From Terriglobales bacterium (GTDB lineage: Bacteria; Acidobacteriota; Terriglobia; Bryobacterales; Bryobacteraceae): DNA of 64,000 bases. How positions within the stretch are numbered: position 1 is the stretch's first letter; every line of letters starts with the position of its first letter. The stretch is taken from positions 248,001-312,000 of the forward strand of contig JAIXQP010000041.1 of the NCBI GenBank assembly GCA_027485675.1, in the 5' to 3' direction. Shown one piece after another: positions 17,228 through 27,850 of this stretch. The notes below the pieces were generated by a model. It searched no databases. It was not told the origin of the DNA and saw only the letters and a program-made list of their open reading frames with translations. The translations under genes and the position numbers were made by a program.

Positions 17228-18591
17228 CCCCGCGGCTTCATCCCGGCAATCTTTTCGTTCCGCAAATACTCATACCGGTTGATCCAAACCCCATGCGAAG
17301 ACGCGGCCCGGCCCACGGCGAGCCGCCGCAAAAAGTCCTTCACCGGCCCGTAACCATGCACAAACGAGTAAACCGGCGTCTCACCCGCCATCCGCTGCGC
17401 GTCCCGGATCTTCTGCAGCTGCACCTGCTCACCCACCGGATGCGCCTCCTCGGGCTCCGGATACCGGAACTGCTCCAAACGAGTAAAATACGGCGGATCC
17501 TGAATCCCCAGCCAGTTACTCAGCGCCCGCACCAGTAACTCCTCGTCCAGCGCCGGATTATTCCGCTTCAACTGCTCCCCGTAGAACCGGAAAATCACCG
17601 GCCAGTGCATCGTATACAGCTTCACGTGGAACGCCGTCGCCACCGTCCGGAAATCGAACCCGCTCACCGTCGTAAACGGCGGCGGAAACGTCCCGAATAC
17701 CAGCGCCATCCGCGGCGGCAGCGTCTCCCGCAGTTTCTGCGCCAGCTCACTCGCCAGCCGCGCCTTGCAGCGCAGCCAGTCCCCCAATCCCGGCTGGTCC
17801 ACCAGCGCCTGCAGCAGCGGACCCCGCCCCCCATCCTCCATCAGCCACCGCTCCAGGTGCCGGTTCGTCAGCCCGCCGTGCAGCAAGCGGTAGAGCCCCT
17901 GCGCCTCCCGCTGCATCCGTTCAAAATCAAATCCCCCCAGCTTGGCCAACTGCGGGTTGAAGTCCAGAAACACATCGTCCAGCATGTAGGGCGGATACTC
18001 GGGCCAGTCGTAGCGAATCCCGTCAATGTCCGGATACGCCCGCACCAGGTCCCGCGTCAGCGCCAGCGTGTAGTTGGTGATGTGTGGGCTCGCCAGGCTC
18101 CCGTTATTGGCAAACCGCCGCGGCGGCACCCGACCGTCCGGCAGCCGCGGCTTGTCCTCGTCCACCGGCCCGCCAAACTGTACCCGGTAGCCCGGCGGAA
18201 TCGCCGCCTGAATCTGCAGGTACACCTGAATATGCTTAGCCTGCGCCGCCCGGATGAACTTGGCGATAATTCCGCCCTCCCGCTCCGTCAGCCCGTCCGC
18301 CGCCGACGGCTGGTACCGCAGCCCCGCGTACAGCCGCCGCTCCGGCACAAAGCTCGGCGCCGTCCGCACAAACAGCTCCCGCTTACCCCACAACGGCCGG
18401 TCCAGCAGCCGCACCGACCCCGCCCCCGCGTCAATCGGAGGCTCCCGGCTCCCCGTCTTCTCGTCCGCCGGCTCCATCACGTACGGCGAAGTCGCCACCC
18501 GCGTCACCCCCGCTGCCATCAACCGGTCCAAAATCGCCTCGATCCCCTCGTTTTGGATCGACTCCGGCATCACCGTTACGCCCGTCGTCAT
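17224..18591 (-). CDS. Putative TIM-barrel glycoside hydrolase-like protein
   Basis: RYPDIDGIRYDWPEYPPY-type barrel segment, with HIQVYLQIQAAIPPGY and RVATSPYVMEP. The family is not confidently named. Confidence 0.6.
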   Translation of the reverse strand: MTTGVTVMPESIQNEGIEAILDRLMAAGVTRVATSPYVMEPADEKTGSREPPIDAGAGSVRLLDRPLWGKRELFVRTAPSFVPERRLYAGLRYQPSAADGLTEREGGIIAKFIRAAQAKHIQVYLQIQAAIPPGYRVQFGGPVDEDKPRLPDGRVPPRRFANNGSLASPHITNYTLALTRDLVRAYPDIDGIRYDWPEYPPYMLDDVFLDFNPQLAKLGGFDFERMQREAQGLYRLLHGGLTNRHLERWLMEDGGRGPLLQALVDQPGLGDWLRCKARLASELAQKLRETLPPRMALVFGTFPPPFTTVSGFDFRTVATAFHVKLYTMHWPVIFRFYGEQLKRNNPALDEELLVRALSNWLGIQDPPYFTRLEQFRYPEPEEAHPVGEQVQLQKIRDAQRMAGETPVYSFVHGYGPVKDFLRRLAVGRAASSHGVWINRYEYLRNEKIAGMKPRG

Positions 18592-18629
18592 CGCCTTCCT
18601 CCCTTCCGGTCCATCATACTGGTATCTAC

Positions 18630-20375
18630 ATGGGTGTTGTCCTCTCCGTTTCGGCGGTCTCCAAGCGCTTTGGAGCCCAGCCCCTCTTTGAAAATATGAC
18701 CCTCGCCATCCACGATGGCCAACGCATCGGTCTCACCGGCCCCAACGGCGCCGGCAAGTCCACCCTGGTCAAAATCCTCGCCGGCCTCGAGCCCCCCGAC
18801 TCCGGCGCCCGCTCCGTCCGCAAGCAGGCCGTCATCGCCTACGTCGAACAGGACTCCTTCTTCCCCGAAGGCATCTCCGTCCGCGAGGTCCTCGAACACG
18901 CCCTCCGCGAAGCCCCCCTCACCCCGGAAGAGAAAAACCTCCGCATCGAGATGGAAGCCAGCCGCGCCGGCCTCAACGACTTCGATATGCCTGCCGCCTC
19001 CCTCTCCGGCGGCTGGCGCAAACGCCTCTCCATCGTCGCCGGACTCGTCCGCGAACCCGCCGTCATCCTCCTCGACGAGCCCACCAACCACCTCGACATC
19101 GACGGCATCATCTGGCTCCAGGGCGCCCTCAAATCCGCCGAATGCGCCGCCCTGTTCATCTCCCACGACCGCTACTTCCTCGAACAGGTCGCCACCCACA
19201 TGGGCGAGATCAACAAAACCTACCCCGACGGCATGTACTTCGTCGAAGGCAACTACACCCGCTTCCTCGAACGCCGCGCCGACTTCCTCCTCGCCCAACA
19301 ACGCTACCAGGAGTCCCTCGCCTCCCGCGTCCGCCGCGAAATCGAATGGCTCCGCCGCGGCGCTAAAGCCCGCACCACCAAAGCCAAAGCCCGCATCGAC
19401 GAAGCCAACCGCCTCATCGACGAACTCGCCGAAGTCTCCGGCCGCAACGCCGAACGCGCCACCGCCGGCCTCGCCATGAACGCCTCCCAGCGCCAGACCA
19501 AACGCCTCATCTCCGCCCAGAAAATCACCAAACGCTACAGCCGCCTGCTCTTTGAAAACCTCGACGTCACCCTAACCGCCGGCATGCGCCTCGGCCTCGT
19601 CGGCGGCAACGGCTGCGGCAAGTCCACCCTCCTCCGTATCCTCGCCGGCGAAATCCCCCCCGACTCGGGCCTTGTCGAGCGCGCCGAGCATCTAAAAATC
19701 GTCGTTCTCGACCAAAACCGCCGCCTCACCGACGAGACCGTCACCCTCCGCCGCGCCCTCTGCGAAGCCGGCGACACGGTCATCTTCCAGGGCCGGCCCA
19801 TCCACGTCGTCGCCTGGGCCAAGCGCTTCCTCTTCCAGGAAGAGCAACTCGTCCAGCCCGTCGCGCAGCTTTCGGGCGGCGAACGCGCCCGCGTCCTGCT
19901 CGCCAACCTCATGCTGCAGCCCGCCGACGTCCTCTTCCTCGACGAGCCCACCAACGACCTCGACATCCCCACGCTCGAAGTCCTCGAAGAGAACCTCCTC
20001 GAGTTCACCGGCGCCATGGTCCTCGTCACCCACGACCGTTACCTGCTCGATCGCATCGCCAACACCGTCCTCGCGCTCAACGGAGACGGCACCGCCGGCC
20101 TCTTCGCCGAGTACTCGCAATGGGAGCAGGACCGCGCCAAGCCGTCGACGAAGAAGGATACCGCCAAGCCCACCGCCGCGCCCGTCGCCCCGCCGAAGAA
20201 GAAGACCAAGCTCAGCTACCTCGATCAGCGCGAGTACGACACCATTGAGGACCGGATCCACGCCGCCGAAGCCGAACTCGAAGCGGCCCACTTCACCGAG
20301 ATCGAGGCGAAGCAGGCCATCGTCGATGCGCTCTATCAGCGCTGGGCTGAACTCGAAGGCAAGCTCAGGAACTGA
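18630..20375 (+). CDS. ABC-F family ATP-binding protein (Uup/EttA-like), two NBDs
   Basis: GPNGAGKSTL and GGNGCGKSTL Walker A; LSGGWRKRLSI and LSGGERARVLL signatures; LLDEPTNHLDI and FLDEPTNDLDI. Confidence 0.95.
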   Translation: MGVVLSVSAVSKRFGAQPLFENMTLAIHDGQRIGLTGPNGAGKSTLVKILAGLEPPDSGARSVRKQAVIAYVEQDSFFPEGISVREVLEHALREAPLTPEEKNLRIEMEASRAGLNDFDMPAASLSGGWRKRLSIVAGLVREPAVILLDEPTNHLDIDGIIWLQGALKSAECAALFISHDRYFLEQVATHMGEINKTYPDGMYFVEGNYTRFLERRADFLLAQQRYQESLASRVRREIEWLRRGAKARTTKAKARIDEANRLIDELAEVSGRNAERATAGLAMNASQRQTKRLISAQKITKRYSRLLFENLDVTLTAGMRLGLVGGNGCGKSTLLRILAGEIPPDSGLVERAEHLKIVVLDQNRRLTDETVTLRRALCEAGDTVIFQGRPIHVVAWAKRFLFQEEQLVQPVAQLSGGERARVLLANLMLQPADVLFLDEPTNDLDIPTLEVLEENLLEFTGAMVLVTHDRYLLDRIANTVLALNGDGTAGLFAEYSQWEQDRAKPSTKKDTAKPTAAPVAPPKKKTKLSYLDQREYDTIEDRIHAAEAELEAAHFTEIEAKQAIVDALYQRWAELEGKLRN

Positions 20376-22153
20376 ATCCCCGAACCCCGGTGCAGCCGGT
20401 GCCGGTGCTTCTCAAAGTCCGCTTCCTTCGCCTCGTTGATGTTCACGAACTTCTGCGGGTTCCGGTCCACAATCGGGAACCAGGAACTCTGCACGTGGAT
20501 CATCACGCGGTGGCCCCGCCGGAAGGTGTGCAGCACGTCGTTTAACTCGTACTCCACCTTCGTTGGTTGGTCTTTCACAAACGGCACCGGCTTCGCCAGC
20601 GACTCGCGGAACTTGCCGCGGAACACCTCGCCGCGGATCAGTTGCTGATAGCCGGCGTTCTCCGGCAGGTCATCCGGGTAGACGTCGATCAGCTTCACGA
20701 TCAGGTCCGCGTCCGTCCCGTCGGTCGAGAAGATCAACTCGTTCTTAATCGGCCCGGCGATCGTCAGGTCCTCTTCGAGCGGCTCGGTCTGATAGACCAC
20801 GACGTCCGTCCGCGACGAGGCAAAGCGCTGGTCGTCCACCATGTGTTCCCGCGTCATCCGGTTCGAGATGCCGGCGATATAGGGAACCGGTTTCGCCGGA
20901 TCACTGATCCACTCCTCTACGCCGGCGTCGCGCGTCGCGCTCGTGCTGAGCACTCCGCCCGGGTTGAAGGAAAGCCGCATCGGCTTAGCCTCTTTCGGCG
21001 GCCACTGCGAAAACTGCCGCCACACGTTTGTGCCCGTCTCGAACACGGACGCCTTCGGCAGCGCCATCTTGCCTTTGCCCTTTAGGTGGAACTCAAAGAA
21101 CGGCGCCTCGATCTTCTCGCGGTAGTATTCGCCGGTCTTGGCGTTGAACTTCACCTTGCCAATCGCCTCGCCCTTATCCCGTGCCCATTGTCCGTGCCAC
21201 CACGGACCCATCACAATCATGTTCTGCGTTGATGGCGAGGCCTTCTCCACGGACTTGAAGACCTGCAGCGCGCCAAACAGATTCTCCGTGTCAAACCATC
21301 CGCCCACCGTCATCACGGCCGGCTTGATCGCCTTCAAATGCGGCCGCAAGTTCCGCGACTGCCAGAACTCGTCGTAGACGTCGTGCTTCATCATCTCGGT
21401 CCAGAAGGGTATGGCGTTCTTGTAGAACTTCTCGTTGGCGTTGTAGAGCGGCCCCATCTTCAGGAAGAACTGATAGCCGTCCGGCGTCCCGTGTTCAAAC
21501 GGATCGCCCTTCTGCCGCGTCGGCTCCGGCCGCGGCTTGCCGAAACCGTAGAGAAAGTTGAAGGCATGCGGCAGGTAGAGCGCCCCGTTCCGATGGAAGT
21601 CGTCACCCGCGAACCAGTCCGTGATTGGCGCCTGCGGCGAGGCGCAGACATGCCCCGGATGCGCGTCAATCATCCCGGCCGCGGTGTAGAAACCCGGATA
21701 CGAGATGCCATAGGTACAGACCTTCCCATTGTTCCCGGCCAGGTTCTTCACGAGCCAGTCGATCGTGTCGTAGGTGTCCGTGCTCTCGTCCACATCCTTC
21801 GGACCCTTCACCGCCTTATGCGGCGTCATGTTGATGAACTCGCCCTCGGACAGGTTCCGGCCGCGCACATCCTGGTAGACAAAGATGTACTTCGATTTGC
21901 CCAATACCGTCGATGGCCCCAGGTCAGATTTGTATTGGTCCGGCCCGTACGGCGCGACCGAGTACGGCGTCCGATTCAACAGAATCGGCCACTTCTCCGC
22001 TGTGTCCTTCGGCACGTAGATACTCGTGAACAGCCGCTTGCCGTCCCGCATCGGAATGCGCTGCTCGTACTTCGTGTAGTTCTCGAGAATGAACTCTTTC
22101 CCCTGTCCAAACAGGGAGCTCGCGCACAGCGCGGCGATCGCGAATGGTCTCAT
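20336..22153 (-). CDS. CocE/NonD family hydrolase (X-Pro dipeptidyl-peptidase-like)
   Basis: RIPMRDGKRLFTSIYVPKD; VYQDVRGRNLSEGEF; TYGISYPGFYTAAGMI; C-terminal DLIVKLIDVYPD beta domain. Confidence 0.93.
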   Translation of the reverse strand: MRPFAIAALCASSLFGQGKEFILENYTKYEQRIPMRDGKRLFTSIYVPKDTAEKWPILLNRTPYSVAPYGPDQYKSDLGPSTVLGKSKYIFVYQDVRGRNLSEGEFINMTPHKAVKGPKDVDESTDTYDTIDWLVKNLAGNNGKVCTYGISYPGFYTAAGMIDAHPGHVCASPQAPITDWFAGDDFHRNGALYLPHAFNFLYGFGKPRPEPTRQKGDPFEHGTPDGYQFFLKMGPLYNANEKFYKNAIPFWTEMMKHDVYDEFWQSRNLRPHLKAIKPAVMTVGGWFDTENLFGALQVFKSVEKASPSTQNMIVMGPWWHGQWARDKGEAIGKVKFNAKTGEYYREKIEAPFFEFHLKGKGKMALPKASVFETGTNVWRQFSQWPPKEAKPMRLSFNPGGVLSTSATRDAGVEEWISDPAKPVPYIAGISNRMTREHMVDDQRFASSRTDVVVYQTEPLEEDLTIAGPIKNELIFSTDGTDADLIVKLIDVYPDDLPENAGYQQLIRGEVFRGKFRESLAKPVPFVKDQPTKVEYELNDVLHTFRRGHRVMIHVQSSWFPIVDRNPQKFVNINEAKEADFEKHRHRLHRGSGIQFLSLPSSSAQR

Positions 22154-22821
22154 TGAAATTGGGTCCTAAAGGCGGCAAACTCCTGACGGAGTGTCTCTAA
22201 TTCGGCCCGGAGCGATTCGACTTGGATCTCCAGATGAGTGATGCGGTCATTGCTCGGCGTCGCGGCTTTCGCCGCCGGCGCTTCGGCTAGTGCGGCCACG
22301 TCAATCGGGCCGCCGAACAGGTGCATGTAGCGCGGTTCGCGCCAACCGGTCTGCTTCGGAATGAACACCGCCATCTCGCGGTCGATCAATTTCTTCAGCG
22401 CGGATTCCACGCTATCGAGATCTTCAAAAGCATGCAGCCGGTGGCTACGATCCTTGAGTTCGTTCAAGGTCTGTGGCCCGCGCAACAGCAACACGGCTAA
22501 CAACGCGAGTTCGCGGTTCGACAGGTTCAGCGTCTCTTGCGCGCGATGGCCATACTTCGGCACGCGGCCGCTGCCGGTGATGATCACGGCGAGTCGTTTC
22601 CCGCGCAGTTCGGTGTGGCCGGCTTCGACGGTCTCGTCGTCGTAGGAGGTCACCGGTTCCCGGTTGTTCTTCTGGTTGCACGCGTTGGTCAGGGCGTTCA
22701 GACTAAGCGGATAATACTCCGGCGTCGCCATGTCCTTTTCGATCATGGTGCCGAGCACGCGCTGCTCAAGATCGGACAGTTGAGGGATCACCAGCCTAGT
22801 GTAATCTACGAGGAATCCCAT
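22150..22821 (-). CDS. YceH/DUF480 family protein
   Basis: LSDLEQRVLGTMIEKDMATPEYYPLSLNALTNACNQKNNREPVTSYDDETVEAG. Start at 22821 (MGFLVDY) or GTG at 22791. Confidence 0.93.
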   Translation of the reverse strand: MGFLVDYTRLVIPQLSDLEQRVLGTMIEKDMATPEYYPLSLNALTNACNQKNNREPVTSYDDETVEAGHTELRGKRLAVIITGSGRVPKYGHRAQETLNLSNRELALLAVLLLRGPQTLNELKDRSHRLHAFEDLDSVESALKKLIDREMAVFIPKQTGWREPRYMHLFGGPIDVAALAEAPAAKAATPSNDRITHLEIQVESLRAELETLRQEFAAFRTQFQ

Positions 22822-24226
22822 GCTACTTACTCGCCTCCTTCCTGCCCTCGCTCTCGCCACCGCGGCAGTGGCTGCCGATCCGGAGATCGAAGGCGCGCAG
22901 CGGCTCTTCACCGCCTGGATGGAAGGGCAGATGACGAGCAAGGCCTTGCCGGGTGTCGTCGTGGGCGTGGTGGCCGATCAGGAACTGGTCTGGGTGAAAG
23001 GATTCGGCTTGGCGGACACCGCTGCCAGGAAGCCGATGACACCGGCGACACAGTTTCGCATGGCGTCGCACAGCAAACTGTTCACCGCCACTGCCATCAT
23101 GCAACTGCGCGAGCAGGGAAAGGTGCGGCTCGATGATCCGGTGGTGAAGTACCTGCCCTGGTTTCAAGTCAAGCCCGCGGCGGAGGACGATCCGCCGATT
23201 ACGGTGGAAGATCTGTTGATGCACGGCTCCGGCCTGCCGCGGGAAGCCGGCGATCATTGGAGTACCCTGCGGTTTCCGACCGCGGAGGACTTGAAGAAGT
23301 TGATGCCCGGCCGGCAGGCCGCCTTTTCGCCCGAAGTCCGCTGGAAGTATTCGAATCTCGCGTACACCCTGGCGGGCATGATCGTCGAAGCTGTCAGCGG
23401 CGAAACCTGGGCGGCGTATCTTCAGAACCACATCTTCAATCCGCTGCAGATGGCCGCATCGAGCGTCGATAAGCCGGTAGACGGATTAGCGGTTGGCTAC
23501 GGGCGGCGCATGCCGGACGGCTCCCGCGCCATCATGCCCTTTGTCGACGCCAAGGGAATGGCGCCGGCCACCGGTCTCACTTCGACTGTTGAAGACATGG
23601 CGAAATTCGTCTCCGCGCAATTCCGGCGCGGCAAGATGGGCGGCGCGCAACTCCTGAGCACCGGCTCACTCCGCGAGATGCATCGCGTGCGCATGCTCGA
23701 AACGAACTGGACCAACGGCTACGCCGTAGGGTTCTCCATCCGGCGAGAAAAGGACAAGATCTATGTCGGCCACGGAGGAAGCTATCCGGGCTACATGACG
23801 CAGACGTACTTCCGGCCCGACGACAAGATCGGTGTCATCGTGTTGACGAACGCCCAGGATGCCGCGCCGGCCGAGATCGCCGTGCAACTGATGAACAGCG
23901 TGGGCGAGGCCGTGGCCAAGGTCAGAAAAGCACCCGCGCCGGACGTGACGTGGAACCCTTCGTGGAGCCGTTTTGCGGGCATCTATCGTAGCCGCTTCGG
24001 CGACACGCAGGTCGTCGAACTGAACCGGCAATTGGTGCAGTTAACCCTGGGCGGACCCACTCTCGAGAATCCGCTGAAGTTGACCCCATTGGGGAACGGA
24101 CTCTTCCGGCTCGATGGCCCGACGGGCGGCACGGCGGTGGGGGAGACCGTCCGGTTTGTGGAAGCCGATGGCAAAGTAATCCGGATGATTACCGGGGATA
24201 GCTTTGCGGATCGGGTGTCGCGGTAG
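22820..24226 (+). CDS. Serine hydrolase, beta-lactamase (class C-like) family
   Basis: Intact SHSK (SxxK) in FRMASHSKLFTATAIMQL and YSN in WKYSNLAYTLAGMIVE; HGGSYPGY. Confidence 0.93.
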   Translation: MLLTRLLPALALATAAVAADPEIEGAQRLFTAWMEGQMTSKALPGVVVGVVADQELVWVKGFGLADTAARKPMTPATQFRMASHSKLFTATAIMQLREQGKVRLDDPVVKYLPWFQVKPAAEDDPPITVEDLLMHGSGLPREAGDHWSTLRFPTAEDLKKLMPGRQAAFSPEVRWKYSNLAYTLAGMIVEAVSGETWAAYLQNHIFNPLQMAASSVDKPVDGLAVGYGRRMPDGSRAIMPFVDAKGMAPATGLTSTVEDMAKFVSAQFRRGKMGGAQLLSTGSLREMHRVRMLETNWTNGYAVGFSIRREKDKIYVGHGGSYPGYMTQTYFRPDDKIGVIVLTNAQDAAPAEIAVQLMNSVGEAVAKVRKAPAPDVTWNPSWSRFAGIYRSRFGDTQVVELNRQLVQLTLGGPTLENPLKLTPLGNGLFRLDGPTGGTAVGETVRFVEADGKVIRMITGDSFADRVSR

Positions 24227-27200
24227 TAACGCTCCAGCGGGAGAGCGCCGCTTCGAGGTGGGCCAGTATTAGCGGCTTGCTCAAAAAGTCGTTCATGCCC
24301 GCCGCGAAGCAACGCTGGCGATCCTCTTCCATGGCGCTGGCCGTGAGGGCGATGACGGGTAGTTGGGCGAAGTGTCCCTTCCAGGACCGGATCTCCCGCG
24401 TCGTCTCATAGCCATCGAGTTCGGGCATCTGGCAGTCCATCAGAACAATGTCGATCGGTTCGGCGCGCAGGATTTCGAGCGCCTGGCGTCCGTCGTTGGC
24501 GACGCGGACCTCGCAGCCGAGACGGATGAGCATCTTCCGGAAGAGCAATTGATTGACGGAATTGTCTTCGGCGATCATCACGCGCAGCCCGCTCACCAGT
24601 GCTGGCGCCGTTGGCGGCTCGGAGTCGGCCGACTCTGGCGGCGCGCTCGCAATCTCGAGCGGGATCTGTACCCGGAAAGTCGAACCACGTCCGGGCTCGC
24701 TTTCGACGGCAATGGAGCCGTTCATCGCTTCGACAAAGCGCCGCACAATGGAAAGTCCCAGCCCGCTGCCCCCGTAGCGGCGCGTGGTGGAAGAGTCCGC
24801 CTGCACGAAGGGATCGAAGAGGGTGGGGATGTTGCTGCTGGCGATTCCCAGGCCCGTGTCCTGCACACTGAAGCTCAGCGTGCCAGCTTCCCGGTTGGAC
24901 TCGATGCGAAGGACCACCTCTCCGTGCTCGGTGAATTTCACCGCGTTTCCAATCAGGTTCAGGAGGATTTGCCGCAGCCGCTGCGGGTCACTCAAGATGC
25001 GTTCGGGCACGGCGTCATCAACGAGAAGCCGCAGCGCCACTCCTTTGGCTTCCGCCTTCGGACGAAACAGCGCTACCAAGCTTTCGCCCAGATTGCGGGT
25101 AACCACCTCAGCCTTCTCGAGCGTCAGTTTTCCCGCCTCGACTTTCGACAGGCTCAAGATATCGTCAACGATACCCACCAGATCCTCACCAGACTGGCGG
25201 ATCACGGAAACCAGCTTCTGCTGCTCCTGGTCGAGTGGGGAACTGTCGAGCAGTTGGACCGCTCCCAGGACCCCGTTCATCGGGGTGCGAATCTCGTGAC
25301 TCATGGTGGCGAGGAATTCGCTCTTGGCCCGGCTCGCCGCCTGGGCGGCCTGCATGGCGGCCTCGAGCTTTTGAGTGCGCTCCTCGACCTTGGCTTCGAG
25401 CAGCCTCGTGCGCTCCTGACTGACGCGGTGGCGTCGCCACGCCCAGGTCCCGAAGCCGGCGCCGAGCAGCAGCACGGCCAGCAGCCGCACCCAGCCGCGC
25501 TCAGAATACGCCGATTCGATCGTGATGGGAACGCGAAGAATCTCGCCGTTCCATTTTCCCGACTCGCTCGAAGTCTGCAAGGCAAACTCGTAATCTCCCG
25601 GAGGAAGGCTCGAGTACTGCGCCGCCCGCCGCGCGCGGCAGGGGACCCAGTCGGCGTCGAAGCCGCGCAGTTGCAGACGGCAGAACTCGCCGCCCAGCGG
25701 GTCGAGGCGCAGCGTCTGAAAGACGAACTCGAGCGTCCGGCTTCGGGGGGCGACGCGGAGCTCCTGATTGAGATCCTTGGGCTGGCCATCGCTGATCACC
25801 TGGAGCAAGAGGGCGGCGGGCGGCCGGGGCGTCCGCTCGAAATCGGCCGGGTTCACGGACACCAATCCGAGCAGGCCGGGGAACCAGATCCTGCCCAGCG
25901 CATCGGTGGCTCCGGTGGCGGAGGTGACCAGACCGAAATTGGTCGTCGGCAGTGCATGGGCCTCGCCGAAACGCTCCACCAGCAACTCGCGGGCACGGCC
26001 TTCCGCGACATCCTCGACTACCCCGAGCGCTTCGCTCCGTGAGAAACGCACGAGACCCTGCCGGGTGGCGCACCAGATTTTGCCAAAACCATCAAGGGAA
26101 ATATGAAACACCTGATCGCCGGCCAACAGGGGCACTGCCGTCAGAAAACGTTCTTTCCTGGTGGAATACAACTCCAGGCCATCGGTAGTGCCAATCCATA
26201 GCAACTCATCCGGATCACTGGTGATGCTGTACCAGGCGCGCGCTCTATCGGCAGCGGCATTTTCCGCCCGCCGGTAGCGGTTGCCGTCGAGCCAGTGCAG
26301 CCCCTGGTATTGAGCCAGACCCCAGATGCGGCCGTCGCGGCCAGCGGTCCACTGCCGCATGCGGGTCGGCCCGGCTAACGGTTCCACCTTCCAGCCTCCC
26401 CCGGCCGGCGGTTGATGCAGACGATAGTTGGCTCCGATGCCCGACAGGAGAAGCTGGCCGGGACGCTCATAGTGCATCGCCGGTAGCGCCATTGGCGGAA
26501 CCGGAGACTGGAGCGGAAAGGGCCTCACTCCCCGCTCGTCGACGGCAAACAGGCCCTGCGTCCCCGCGGCGATCACCCCGCGCTCGGGATGAGGCAGTAG
26601 GGTCTGGACCTGCAGGACGGCTGGATCCGTGATCGTAGCCCCGACCCTGCCATCGACAATCTGAACGAGTCCGGAACTGCGCAGGCTTCCCCATATTTTC
26701 CCCTCGCGATCGACCGCTACCCCGGTCAAGTGGCTCTCTTGCAGCCCTTCACGCCGCGTAAAGATCCGAAAGAGCCGCGGACTGATCCGGTAGAGGTTGC
26801 CCCAGCGGCCGGCCGCCCAGAGATTGCCCTGCGGATCTTCCTCGAGGGTGGAGAGGATCTCCTCCTCATCCACTCCCACCGGAATCGACTCGATGACGCC
26901 GCCGCACGTTCGCCCAACCGCTTGCGCGAACCCCATCCACAGACAACCCGCGGCGTCCTCCCGGAGCGCCGACACCTCCGGCTGCGGAAGGCCTTGCGCC
27001 ACGCCCCAGCTCTCCATGTGGCGATTCCGCCAGCGGAGCAATCCGCTGGCGGTCCCGACCCAGATGGAACCGTCGCGGGACGCCACGATCCGGCGAGGGC
27101 TTCCGTCGATGTTCGATGCGAACTCCCAGGTCCGGCCCGCTTCGTCCGTAGAGTATAGCCGCCGGTCGCTCATCACGCTCCAGAGCTTGCCGTTGGCGTC

Positions 27201-27824
27201 CCGGGTAGACAAAACGAGCTGTAAGCCTGGCGGGGCGCTGATCACCTGCGTTTCGCGGGATGGTTCGGGAGCAGGCCTCGTTACCTCTTTCGAACTTCGC
27301 GAGAGCAAAGCGATCTGGGAGCGGCGCGTGATCTCAACCTGCCCACGGTCCGGCCGCGCCCACATCGAGATGATCCCGTTCGGCTCGCGGTCTCGCGTCG
27401 GGGTATCGATTCCTTCGATCCGGAAATTGGCCAAGCTGCCGAAGCGGTCCCGGACCAGCCGGAAGATACAGCCGCTCGCCGAGCCCGCCCAGATGGCGCG
27501 GTCCGGCCCCAAAGTGAGGTGGGACAGGGTGCTTGCACTGCAACTGCCCGTACCGTTGATCCGGTATGAATCACCCAGCCGGAAGACCTCGGACTGTTTC
27601 CCGTCGAATCGAACGATCCCGTGGTTGGAGGCCAGCCAGACGTACCCATCCCCGGGCGCGAGAATGGACGCGAAGGTTTCCTCGGGGAGCCCGCTCTCGG
27701 CGCCCCAATGGCGAACCGAGAGATTGGCGAGGCGTTCGTTAGCAGGAATCGCCTCCACCATGCCCGGGACTGACAGCAATAGACAAGCCAGCGAGAAGAC
27801 TCGCACGAGCTTAGTATCGGCCAA
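24189..27824 (-). CDS. Hybrid sensor histidine kinase: two-component propeller + Y_Y_Y + HisKA/HATPase + receiver
   Basis: Propeller repeats (WLASNHGIVRFDG, IWVGTASGLLRW); one TM; FLATMSHEIRTPMNGVLG H-box; NLIGNAVKFTEHG; GGSGLGLSIVRR; receiver IDIVLMDCQMPELDG. Confidence 0.95.
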   Translation of the reverse strand: MADTKLVRVFSLACLLLSVPGMVEAIPANERLANLSVRHWGAESGLPEETFASILAPGDGYVWLASNHGIVRFDGKQSEVFRLGDSYRINGTGSCSASTLSHLTLGPDRAIWAGSASGCIFRLVRDRFGSLANFRIEGIDTPTRDREPNGIISMWARPDRGQVEITRRSQIALLSRSSKEVTRPAPEPSRETQVISAPPGLQLVLSTRDANGKLWSVMSDRRLYSTDEAGRTWEFASNIDGSPRRIVASRDGSIWVGTASGLLRWRNRHMESWGVAQGLPQPEVSALREDAAGCLWMGFAQAVGRTCGGVIESIPVGVDEEEILSTLEEDPQGNLWAAGRWGNLYRISPRLFRIFTRREGLQESHLTGVAVDREGKIWGSLRSSGLVQIVDGRVGATITDPAVLQVQTLLPHPERGVIAAGTQGLFAVDERGVRPFPLQSPVPPMALPAMHYERPGQLLLSGIGANYRLHQPPAGGGWKVEPLAGPTRMRQWTAGRDGRIWGLAQYQGLHWLDGNRYRRAENAAADRARAWYSITSDPDELLWIGTTDGLELYSTRKERFLTAVPLLAGDQVFHISLDGFGKIWCATRQGLVRFSRSEALGVVEDVAEGRARELLVERFGEAHALPTTNFGLVTSATGATDALGRIWFPGLLGLVSVNPADFERTPRPPAALLLQVISDGQPKDLNQELRVAPRSRTLEFVFQTLRLDPLGGEFCRLQLRGFDADWVPCRARRAAQYSSLPPGDYEFALQTSSESGKWNGEILRVPITIESAYSERGWVRLLAVLLLGAGFGTWAWRRHRVSQERTRLLEAKVEERTQKLEAAMQAAQAASRAKSEFLATMSHEIRTPMNGVLGAVQLLDSSPLDQEQQKLVSVIRQSGEDLVGIVDDILSLSKVEAGKLTLEKAEVVTRNLGESLVALFRPKAEAKGVALRLLVDDAVPERILSDPQRLRQILLNLIGNAVKFTEHGEVVLRIESNREAGTLSFSVQDTGLGIASSNIPTLFDPFVQADSSTTRRYGGSGLGLSIVRRFVEAMNGSIAVESEPGRGSTFRVQIPLEIASAPPESADSEPPTAPALVSGLRVMIAEDNSVNQLLFRKMLIRLGCEVRVANDGRQALEILRAEPIDIVLMDCQMPELDGYETTREIRSWKGHFAQLPVIALTASAMEEDRQRCFAAGMNDFLSKPLILAHLEAALSRWSVTTATPDPQSYPR

Positions 27825-27850
27825 TCGACCGCGACCAACAGCGTGATGTA

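Noticed and set aside
24363-26042. 559-aa plus-strand ORF
   Set aside because: Antisense to the histidine kinase, with no recognisable motifs.
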